This document shows, piece after piece, positions 57,130 to 64,000 of a stretch of DNA of 64,000 nucleotides. Numbering within the stretch: position 1 is the first letter of the stretch; the number at the start of each line of letters is the position of its first letter. A program made the translations under genes and the position numbers. The stretch comes from Ruminococcaceae bacterium KH2T8 (GTDB lineage: Bacteria > Bacillota > Clostridia > Saccharofermentanales > Saccharofermentanaceae): NCBI GenBank assembly GCA_900111435.1, contig FOIY01000004.1, forward strand, positions 62,001 through 126,000, read 5' to 3'. The notes beneath the pieces were generated by a model. It saw nothing but the letters and a program-made list of their open reading frames with translations. It made no database searches and was not told the DNA's origin.

Positions 57130-58386
57130 GTGAAGGGTAAGAAGATATCGGCGATCAAGCTTTCCGTGCTCATTGTTATGTTCGTTATGCTGGCCGCGAC
57201 TGTTCTGTATGACCATTTCTATGTAGTCGAGAGGAATCTTCCGGGATATGTCAAGGAGTACGAGAGATATACTTCCTTTAGCGGAGTGATCGATGATATC
57301 GAAGCATGGAGGCTTTCTGATACGGATGACTCCTCACCTGTATTTGAGAGCGTATCTTCTGCATATATCACTAATGATCCGTATGTGATCTCACCGGTGC
57401 CTGATGATATCAGGATAAGAGTAGTCGGCATCGAAGGCGCAAGATGGTTCGCTATAGATAAAGGTACATTCATATTTAACGGTGTCCGTGATGAGCGTGG
57501 GGGATACCGCCTCCGTGTCGGACAGAATATAAATCTTGCATATACGACTAGAGGTAACAGCCTCCATGCAGTGGCGATCAAGTGCAGTGTGATGAAAGAT
57601 CTGGTGACCGGGCTGTCGCTGATGGCATCCTTGATCTTTGTTTTCTTCGTTATTATGCTGTGGCCCGTCTATGATCCTGAGAAAGAAACGTCCCGCGGGA
57701 TCATCTCCGCCTGGGTGATATTGGCTTTTATAGTATTAGTCACTTCTGTGGTCTTCTGGTTCGCCTATAAAGATTACATGAAGAGAGCACGTAATGCGAT
57801 GTCGTCGGTTGCGGTTCATGCGCCGATAATCTATCTCTATGACGATGCCTGTTCAGATGTAAATATCAGGTTGGATCTAAAGGGAGATCTGACAGAGACT
57901 TATCCTCTCTACGATGAAGGCAGCGGATGGAATGTCACGACTTCTCCTGACGGCATGCTGGCGGGTCCCGATGGAGATGTTTACAGGTTCCTGTACTGGG
58001 AAGCAGATCTTGATATGGACTATGATCTTAGCAGGGGATATTGTGTCCGAGGCCGCGACACGGAAGGATTCCTTGATGAAGCTTTGAGAGAGCTCGGCCT
58101 TAATGAGACTGAGGCGTTTGACTTCAAGGCATTCTGGCTTCCGTTTATGGAGGCAAATCCCTATAACGTGATCACCTTCCAGACAACTGCCTATACGGAT
58201 GCTGCAGTGCTCGATGTTACTCCTTCTCCTGACGTTACCGTAAGGGTGAATATGCTGTGGTATCCGTCATCGGAATATGTCTCTATCGAGCCGCAGGATC
58301 TTTCCGGCATGAATCCTTCGTTAGAAGACAGGCGCGGACTTACACTCGTAGAGTGGGGCGGAGAAGTGATACAATCAGGACAGTAA
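57130..58386 (+). CDS. Membrane protein with a conserved uncharacterised extracellular C-terminal domain
   Basis: The 418-residue protein (GTG start, GGAGGG 8 nt upstream) has an N-terminal helix and a beta domain of about 110 residues. Two membrane helices follow (about residues 158-182 and 196-216), then a C-terminal domain of about 190 residues. That domain begins APIIYLYDDACSDVNIRLDL and contains GWNVTTSPDGML, YRFLYWE and NPYNVITFQTTAYTDAAVL, then MLWYPSS and VEWGG. I have seen this domain in many clostridial secreted proteins, but it has no assigned function. The first part resembles DUF3592-type domains. Confidence 0.7.
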   Translation: MKGKKISAIKLSVLIVMFVMLAATVLYDHFYVVERNLPGYVKEYERYTSFSGVIDDIEAWRLSDTDDSSPVFESVSSAYITNDPYVISPVPDDIRIRVVGIEGARWFAIDKGTFIFNGVRDERGGYRLRVGQNINLAYTTRGNSLHAVAIKCSVMKDLVTGLSLMASLIFVFFVIMLWPVYDPEKETSRGIISAWVILAFIVLVTSVVFWFAYKDYMKRARNAMSSVAVHAPIIYLYDDACSDVNIRLDLKGDLTETYPLYDEGSGWNVTTSPDGMLAGPDGDVYRFLYWEADLDMDYDLSRGYCVRGRDTEGFLDEALRELGLNETEAFDFKAFWLPFMEANPYNVITFQTTAYTDAAVLDVTPSPDVTVRVNMLWYPSSEYVSIEPQDLSGMNPSLEDRRGLTLVEWGGEVIQSGQ

Positions 58387-58419
58387 GTATTCTACTGTTC
58401 GTATAGGAGAGTATCGCTC

Positions 58420-59487
58420 ATGGAGAATAACCTTGCTTCCAATATCAGAACATTTCGTAAGGAAAGAGGGCTTACACAGGAGAAGCTGGCGGAAGCCTGC
58501 GGCGTGACCGTAGGTGCGGTGCATAAGTGGGAGGCGGGAATATCCGTTCCGGATCTGTCGATTATACTGGAGATGGCAGATTTCTTCGATACTTCCCTGG
58601 ATGTACTGATTGGATTCGAAGCCCGTGATAACAGGATAAGCGTACTCGCAGGACGCCTCAGGAAGATGGCATATACCATGGATCCCAAAGGTCCGTCAGA
58701 GGCTGAGAAGGCCCTGAAGAAATATCCCCATAACTTCGCGATAGTATTCGAATGCGCACTCATATATGCGGTATACGGTATCTCTCCCATGAACAGGAAG
58801 TATCTTACCCGTTCCGTTGAGCTCTTCGAGCAGTCGATAACGCTCATATCACAGAATACGGATCCGAGCCTTAACGAGACGCTGATATACGGTCAGCTGG
58901 CTATCGTGCATCAGACCATGGGTGATACCAAGAAAGCGCTGGAGATATATAAGGCGCACAACGCAGGCGGAATGTTCGATATAAGGATCGGAAAGATACT
59001 GGCATCTTCGGGTGACTATAAAGAGGCAGATAAGTATCTCTCGGGAGCTCTCGTTAAGCAACTGGGAGATAAGATGATACTGATCACGGGAAAGCTTCAG
59101 TGCTACTTAAGGACCGGCAACTACGAAGAAGCAAGGGTCCTTATCGAAGCAGGCCTTAGTGAGAATTCCTTCTACAGGAAGGACGATAAGCCGAATGCCC
59201 TTGATAAGATGGATTGCTTCTACTTAACGGCTCTTTCCTTTATCGAGCTCAAGACAGGTCATAAGAAGAAGGCTAAGGATCTTCTTATCAAGGCTAAAAG
59301 GGTAGCGGAGAGATTCGATGAAGCACCCGATCACGACGTTAAGAACTTAAGGTTCATATCGATAAGCGAGAGCATGATGCTTCGAGATACCCTCGGAGAT
59401 ACGTGTATGGATGCCATAGGAAATACCATAACTATCCTTAAGGCGAAGGAACTCGAGAAGGTCTGGAGCTCTTTGATCGAATCTTAA
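58420..59487 (+). CDS. XRE regulator with TPR-like repeats
   Basis: Residues 1-66 are an XRE helix-turn-helix (GLTQEKLAEACGVTVGAVHKWEAG). The following 280 residues are helical with repeated TPR-like pairs (ALIYAVYG, ETLIYGQLAIVHQTMGDTKKALEIYKAH, AGGMFDIRIGKILASSGDYKEADKYLSG). The layout resembles peptide-sensing regulators of the RRNPP type, but such proteins are also frequent without a peptide. GGAG precedes the ATG by 10 nt. A TIGR04076 gene follows 31 nt downstream. Confidence 0.88.
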   Translation: MENNLASNIRTFRKERGLTQEKLAEACGVTVGAVHKWEAGISVPDLSIILEMADFFDTSLDVLIGFEARDNRISVLAGRLRKMAYTMDPKGPSEAEKALKKYPHNFAIVFECALIYAVYGISPMNRKYLTRSVELFEQSITLISQNTDPSLNETLIYGQLAIVHQTMGDTKKALEIYKAHNAGGMFDIRIGKILASSGDYKEADKYLSGALVKQLGDKMILITGKLQCYLRTGNYEEARVLIEAGLSENSFYRKDDKPNALDKMDCFYLTALSFIELKTGHKKKAKDLLIKAKRVAERFDEAPDHDVKNLRFISISESMMLRDTLGDTCMDAIGNTITILKAKELEKVWSSLIES

Positions 59488-59518
59488 AAAAAGTCTGTCT
59501 GAACAGGGAGGTTCCAAT

Positions 59519-59884
59519 ATGAAAAAGTGGTACAACGAAGAATACGAATTTACGGTTGAAGTAACGGGTTTTCTTCATGGCGATAAGACGGAGAATTACT
59601 GCCGTAACGGCGAAGAGATCGGAGACAGATACTCATGTACTTACGGCTGTCCCGTTAATCAGGACGGATGCGGGATCTGCTCGAAGACCATGATGATGCT
59701 ATACCCTCTGATGGAAGCCATAAGAAGCGGCGGAGATCTTGAGAATCTCGGAGGTGACGGCAAATATTCAAAGACTATTGTGTGTCCCGACGGATGTGTT
59801 ATCTTTAAGCTCACCGCGAAGCCTTTGGGGAACGAGAACTTTCATAAGGGCGGATTCTGGAGCTACCCCGATCAGACAGTCTGA
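59519..59884 (+). CDS. TIGR04076 family protein
   Basis: The 121-residue protein matches TIGR04076: FTVEVTGFLHGDKTENYCRNGEEIGDRY, a cysteine-rich segment (CTYGCPVNQDGCGICSKTMMMLYPLM) and a second CPDGCVIFKLTAKP segment. The six cysteines suggest metal or Fe-S binding. Function is unknown. GGGAGG lies before the ATG. Confidence 0.88.
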   Translation: MKKWYNEEYEFTVEVTGFLHGDKTENYCRNGEEIGDRYSCTYGCPVNQDGCGICSKTMMMLYPLMEAIRSGGDLENLGGDGKYSKTIVCPDGCVIFKLTAKPLGNENFHKGGFWSYPDQTV

Positions 59885-59894
59885 AGTGTCTTCT

Positions 59895-60497
59895 TTATCT
59901 TTCGGGTGACCGGCTCAATGCGTCTTGCGTTACGGTCACATTCGCGGGATCGTGTACCTCGATGACTGCGCCGTCGTGACGAATGACCCAGATGTTGTAA
60001 TCTCCTCGTGCTTGAACCTTATCGTATACGGATTCCGTTGTCTCGAACTTTTCCCCTTCTCGGGAGCTCACAAAGAATCTCTTGACGTTATTGATATTGG
60101 AGTATTCGCAGCTTTTGACATACACGGAACTTACGGACCAGTTACCTGCATTATTTCTTGCCATTACGATAAGGCAGAAAGGTATCGTTGCAAGTGCCGT
60201 CAGCAAAGCGATAACGGCTACTGCTATGGTGCTCGTTGTATATTCATTCGAGAGGATGCTCGCGATCTTGAGCAGGACCAGAGCCAGGACTATCAGGATG
60301 AATACGGGGATCGATGCCTTGTTAAGTTCTGTGAGCATGGAGTGCTGCGAGAGCTTTGTGATATATGCGGCGTTGATGATCTTTCCCGTAGGAACTGTCT
60401 TCTCGGCCATTATCTTTGTCAGTGTGAAATAGATCATCGACATTACTACCATCGAGTAGATGCCGATCCTGCTGATCGTGATGACTCTCTTATCCAT
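59895..60497 (-). CDS. Uncharacterised four-helix membrane protein
   Basis: The 200-residue protein has hydrophobic helices at about residues 10-28, 62-84, 88-112 and one weaker segment, followed by a soluble beta-rich C-terminus of about 80 residues (FFVSSREGEKFETTESVYDKVQARGDYNIWVIRHDGAVI). AGAGGAT lies before the ATG. I do not recognise the family. It converges with the TIGR04076 gene and diverges from the NRPS gene. Confidence 0.65.
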   Translation of the reverse strand: MDKRVITISRIGIYSMVVMSMIYFTLTKIMAEKTVPTGKIINAAYITKLSQHSMLTELNKASIPVFILIVLALVLLKIASILSNEYTTSTIAVAVIALLTALATIPFCLIVMARNNAGNWSVSSVYVKSCEYSNINNVKRFFVSSREGEKFETTESVYDKVQARGDYNIWVIRHDGAVIEVHDPANVTVTQDALSRSPER

Positions 60498-60572
60498 AAC
60501 TTATCCTCTTGCCGATCCTTCTCGAAAGCAACCTTTATTCCATGAAGATTATAATATATCCGTCACTGTTTT

Positions 60573-60580
60573 GATATAAT
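60573..60580 (+). promoter_or_regulatory. Extended -10 promoter of the NRPS gene
   Basis: TGATATAAT is followed only 9 nt later by the ATG at 60590. A start at the usual distance would leave a leader of about 3 nt, so the mRNA could be leaderless. No -35 box is evident. Confidence 0.5.
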
Positions 60581-60589
60581 CCGAGTAAC

Positions 60590-63500
60590 ATGGATAAAGT
60601 AGCGGAAAGATTCGAACTGACGCCGTCTCAGACGGGTATGGCGGGCCTTCATGAATTCTATGAAGGTACCAGTGTAGCCACGCTCTGCGGAGTAGTCATC
60701 TACGAGGATAAGATCGATGCGGAGATCTTTGATGAAGCCGTAAGAACTGTCATCAGGAGAAACGAAGCGATCCGCCTGAGGATCATCAGGGGAGACGGCC
60801 GATATTACCAGTATATAAGCGACGAAGTTGACGATAAGATCGATCACCTGACGATGGATTCGATCGATGATGTCCGCTCCTTTGGCGAACGCGAGGGACT
60901 TACCGTCTTTGATACCGACGGCAGCAGGATGTATCACTTTACGGTCCTCGATCTTCCGGATCGTACCGGCCTTATGATCTGTATGAGTCACATGATCGCG
61001 GATTCGTGGGCATACAGCATAATAGTCCGGGAGATATACGGCGCGTATAAGGCGCTTTCCGGCGGCGTAGAAAGCACCGGAGATATCAGAAGGTATACGG
61101 ACTACATAGATCGCGCTGCGGGCTATATGACGTCTTCTGTGAGGTCTGAGGATATAAAGTTCTGGGAAGAGAGATATCGCGACGGGCTGTCTACCGGCTC
61201 TGTAGGTCATGCACAGGATGAAGAATATTCACCGAGGTCGAAGAGATATTCGACAGATATCTCGGGGGAAGTATCCGCGGCAGTAAGGAAGTTTATCCTT
61301 GAGGAGCATTCTTCGGTATCGGTAGTATTCGAAGCCGCTGCGCTCATATATCTGTCACGCACTTCAAATGTCGACCGTAACGTGACGATAGGAACTCCCG
61401 TCCTGGGAAGGAGCGGCGTAGCGGAAAAGGCAACGGTCGGTATGTTCATGTCTACTATCCCGGTATCAGTCGACATAGATCCCGGCGAAAGCGCCCGCTC
61501 ATTGTGCGCCAAGCTTTCGAAGACACACCGAAGCCTCTTTCGCCACAGCAGGCTCTCGCACGAAGAGATAGCAAGGAGCATACGAAGCAGCAGCGGCTAT
61601 AGCGGCAGGCTCTACGATGTGCTCGTTAATTACCAGAATTCCACGACCGATGTACCCTCTCAGACCATCTGGTTCTCGAGCGGATTTACGGAGGTCCCTC
61701 TCGCGATACATATCGATGACCGCGACGGCAATGACCGCTACACGATACTGCTTGACCATCAGCTCGAATGTTTTCCCGACGAAAGGGAGATCGCACTCCT
61801 CGCAAAGAGGATCGAACACATCATAGGGCAGATGGTTACGACACCCGATATCGCGGTATCAGATATATCGCTCATGCCTTCGGAAGAGACGACTTTCCTG
61901 CTCGAAAGCTGTAACGATACGAAGGCAGCTTATCCCAAAGAGAAGTGTATCCACGAAGCATTCTCGGAATATGCGAGCGAACATCTTTCGATGACTGCAC
62001 TCAGGTTCCGTGGCGAAGAGTATTCCTATGGTGACCTGGACAGGATGTCCGATGCACTTGCGCAGGTTCTGATCGATAAAGGCATAGGCCGCGGCAAAGT
62101 AGTTCCGCTGATCTCAAAGAGAAGGCCTTATCTAATAGTCGCGATGCTCGCGGTACTGAAGACTGGTGCTGCTTATATGCCCGTATCGCCCGATTACCCC
62201 GAAGGAAGGATAGAGCTCATGATCGACACGGTGAACGCGGATCTCGTGCTCACATGCGGCTATAGATGCGACTATAAGGAGCAGATCGATCTTAGTACTT
62301 TCGACTACTCATCTTGCGGTGATCTCAGCCCCGTTAAGGTCGATCCGAGCGATATGAGCTATGTGATATTTACGTCGGGATCAACGGGTCAGCCCAAGGC
62401 AACTTCCGTTACTCACGGGAACGTCGTGAACTACTGTAGCGATAACAGGTTCAATATGTGCGGATCGATACTTCGAAGCGGCACGGGAACAATACTGTCA
62501 GTTACGAATCTCATATTCGATATCTTTGTTACAGAGAGTATCCTGGCTCTTTTAAACGGTATCGTGATAATGCTCGCGGATGACGATCAGGTAATGTCCG
62601 GAAATGCTCTGGCGGAGATGATCTCTACGGGTGGATCTTACAGCATCCAGACTACTCCTACGAAGATGAGAAGCTACCTTCTCGACAGAAAGTTCAGGGA
62701 GAGTATAAGTAATATTGATACGATCGCTCTGGGAGGCGAAGGACTGCCTCTGGCTCTGGTCGATGAACTCAGGAAATATACGGATGCGAAGATATATAAC
62801 GTCTACGGTCCCGCCGAGACTACCGTCTGGTCGTCACTGGCGCCCATAGAAGGCGACGATATCACCGTCGGAAAGCCGATCGCCAATACGCAGATATATA
62901 TCCTCGACGAGAATTTGCAGCTCTGCCCCGTCGGCATTGCGGGTGAGATCGTTATCTCGGGTGACGGAGTAGGAAAGGGATATCTAAATGCCCCGGAGCT
63001 TACGTCAGAGAGATTCATATGCGATCCATATCGTGAAGGTCAGATCATGTACCGCACGGGCGATATCGGCTATATGAGGGCAGACGGCAATATAGTTTTC
63101 TGTGGCAGGCGCGATAACCAGATAAAGCTTCGCGGTCTTCGTATAGAGTTAGGTGAGATAGAGTTCGCGATCGGTAAGCAGGACGGAGTTGAGCTCGCTG
63201 CCGCGGTATGTCGTAAGGACAGATCGGGAGAGCCCTTTATCGTCGGATTTTATACTTCGGACGGATCGATCGGCGAGGCGGAGATAAAGGAAAGACTCGT
63301 GAATGAACTGCCGTCTTATATGGTTCCGAAGTTCTTAAGAAGGATCGATGAGATGCCAGTAACGCCGAGCGGAAAGATAGACAGGAAAGCTCTTCCGCAG
63401 GTCGACATTACGAAAGCGGATGAGCGTGATCACATTCCTCCTACGAGTGATACGGAGCGCATTCTCTGCGACATAGTTGCATCTGTTTTGAAGATCGAAA

Positions 63501-64000
63501 TGGTCGGTATCGAAGATGATCTTTTCGAGATAGGGTGCGACAGCTTTGCCGCCATGGAGATAGTATCGTCAGCCGCCGATAACGGTATCGGCCTCACCGT
63601 AAAGAGATTATATGATGCACGTACGATCAGGGCGATATGTGCTTCTTCAGATGACTCTTCCGCTTCAGTAGATGAAGATATCGACTATAGTCTTTATCCT
63701 CTCGAAAGGACACCTGAAGATCTGAAGATATTTATGGTGATCTCCGATAAGCTTCACGATGAACTCGGGCTCGAAGTAACCGGTATCGATCAGCTCGACA
63801 TGAGCAGGAAATATATCATCTGTCCCGACCACGAGACGATGCTCGATCCGCTCATAGTATGGTCGTCGCTTCGGGGTCTTATAGACATCAACGATGTATG
63901 TACTATAGCAGCGGCAGAGTTCCTGAGAACAGGTGATCTTTCTCGCCGGATATTCAGGATCACTGGCGGTATCCCGCTCGACAGGAGCGGTGATTTCGAA
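60590..64000 (+). CDS. Nonribosomal peptide synthetase, C-A-PCP followed by a PlsC-type acyltransferase domain (partial)
   Basis: The frame stays open for 1137 codons to the window end. Residues 1-430 form a condensation domain with SHMIADS near residue 132 (second His and Asp of HHxxxDG kept, first His and Gly changed). Residues 450-930 form an adenylation domain: FTSGSTGQPK near 590, NVYGPAETT near 737, YRTGD near 820 and PSGKIDRKAL near 925. A carrier domain has GCDSFA (Ser near 984). From about 1045 comes an acyltransferase with PDHETMLDPLIV (H-x4-D) and GGIPLDR, typical of PlsC. The ATG lacks a ribosome-binding site. It probably makes an aminoacylated lipid or lipopeptide. Confidence 0.9.
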   Translation, partial: MDKVAERFELTPSQTGMAGLHEFYEGTSVATLCGVVIYEDKIDAEIFDEAVRTVIRRNEAIRLRIIRGDGRYYQYISDEVDDKIDHLTMDSIDDVRSFGEREGLTVFDTDGSRMYHFTVLDLPDRTGLMICMSHMIADSWAYSIIVREIYGAYKALSGGVESTGDIRRYTDYIDRAAGYMTSSVRSEDIKFWEERYRDGLSTGSVGHAQDEEYSPRSKRYSTDISGEVSAAVRKFILEEHSSVSVVFEAAALIYLSRTSNVDRNVTIGTPVLGRSGVAEKATVGMFMSTIPVSVDIDPGESARSLCAKLSKTHRSLFRHSRLSHEEIARSIRSSSGYSGRLYDVLVNYQNSTTDVPSQTIWFSSGFTEVPLAIHIDDRDGNDRYTILLDHQLECFPDEREIALLAKRIEHIIGQMVTTPDIAVSDISLMPSEETTFLLESCNDTKAAYPKEKCIHEAFSEYASEHLSMTALRFRGEEYSYGDLDRMSDALAQVLIDKGIGRGKVVPLISKRRPYLIVAMLAVLKTGAAYMPVSPDYPEGRIELMIDTVNADLVLTCGYRCDYKEQIDLSTFDYSSCGDLSPVKVDPSDMSYVIFTSGSTGQPKATSVTHGNVVNYCSDNRFNMCGSILRSGTGTILSVTNLIFDIFVTESILALLNGIVIMLADDDQVMSGNALAEMISTGGSYSIQTTPTKMRSYLLDRKFRESISNIDTIALGGEGLPLALVDELRKYTDAKIYNVYGPAETTVWSSLAPIEGDDITVGKPIANTQIYILDENLQLCPVGIAGEIVISGDGVGKGYLNAPELTSERFICDPYREGQIMYRTGDIGYMRADGNIVFCGRRDNQIKLRGLRIELGEIEFAIGKQDGVELAAAVCRKDRSGEPFIVGFYTSDGSIGEAEIKERLVNELPSYMVPKFLRRIDEMPVTPSGKIDRKALPQVDITKADERDHIPPTSDTERILCDIVASVLKIEMVGIEDDLFEIGCDSFAAMEIVSSAADNGIGLTVKRLYDARTIRAICASSDDSSASVDEDIDYSLYPLERTPEDLKIFMVISDKLHDELGLEVTGIDQLDMSRKYIICPDHETMLDPLIVWSSLRGLIDINDVCTIAAAEFLRTGDLSRRIFRITGGIPLDRSGDFE

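Noticed and set aside
56547-57216. Two minus-strand ORFs (56547-56735, 56800-57216) over the tRNA cluster
   Set aside because: They are antisense translations of tRNA genes (GVEPTKPASL, ATGLEPVPTESK-type sequence) and have no ribosome-binding site.

Overview
The window is the replication-origin region of a bacterial chromosome, most likely a Gram-positive member of the Clostridia. The evidence is the order dnaA-dnaN-recF-remB-gyrB-parA-parB, three perfect parS palindromes, a MurT/GatD pair, a class D-type sortase, HrcA/CIRCE control of hsp20, strong AGGAGG ribosome-binding sites and many Firmicutes-type XRE, MerR, MarR and MocR regulators. Genus and species cannot be read from the sequence. 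Nearly every gene left of dnaA is on the minus strand and the core genes right of it are on the plus strand, so replication probably starts near 25-27 kb and genes point away from it.

Layout. (1) 0-9.2 kb, minus strand: small membrane proteins, XRE and AraC regulators, a CPBP protease and a translationally coupled LuxE/LuxC-like pair for fatty acyl activation and reduction. (2) 9.2-17.5 kb: an accessory stretch with a CIRCE-controlled hsp20, a MerR-lipoprotein-hydrolase operon, DUF3916 and DUF1349 proteins, truncated HATPase-type regulators and a second CPBP protease. A promoter plus 5'-hairpin cassette recurs here, and its right edge carries a duplication of the guaA 3' end, which looks like a decayed integrated island. 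(3) 17.5-25.2 kb: purA-lipoprotein-guaA and sortase-murT-gatD operons. (4) 25.2-34.8 kb: the origin core, parS, parAB, a DMT transporter and tRNA-Ser. (5) 34.8-47.4 kb: a mostly minus-strand accessory block downstream of tRNA-Ser (MocR/GNAT, a SirTM-like sirtuin, immunity-like DUF2625 and CbrC proteins, a Fic protein with its operator, a GNAT, MarR/flavodoxin). (6) 47.6-56 kb, plus strand: VanW, an ECF sigma factor fused to a membrane-anchored beta-repeat domain, DUF1266/DUF2185 and zinc-ribbon proteins, several gene stumps and an intergenic array of inverted repeats. (7) 56-57 kb: a strong promoter, a structured leader, an Asn/Leu-rich 37-codon leader peptide, a mutually exclusive antiterminator/terminator pair, then five tRNA or tRNA-like genes, two of them abnormal. 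(8) 57-64 kb: an uncharacterised membrane protein, XRE-TPR and TIGR04076 proteins, and the start of a large NRPS gene (C-A-PCP) running into a PlsC-type acyltransferase domain cut by the window end.

The most unusual items are the leader-peptide attenuator with the odd tRNAs, the repeat array at 53.3-53.6 kb, the repeated extended -10/hairpin cassette, the sigma-factor fusion and the NRPS-acyltransferase hybrid. No CRISPR array, transposase, integrase or rRNA gene was seen.
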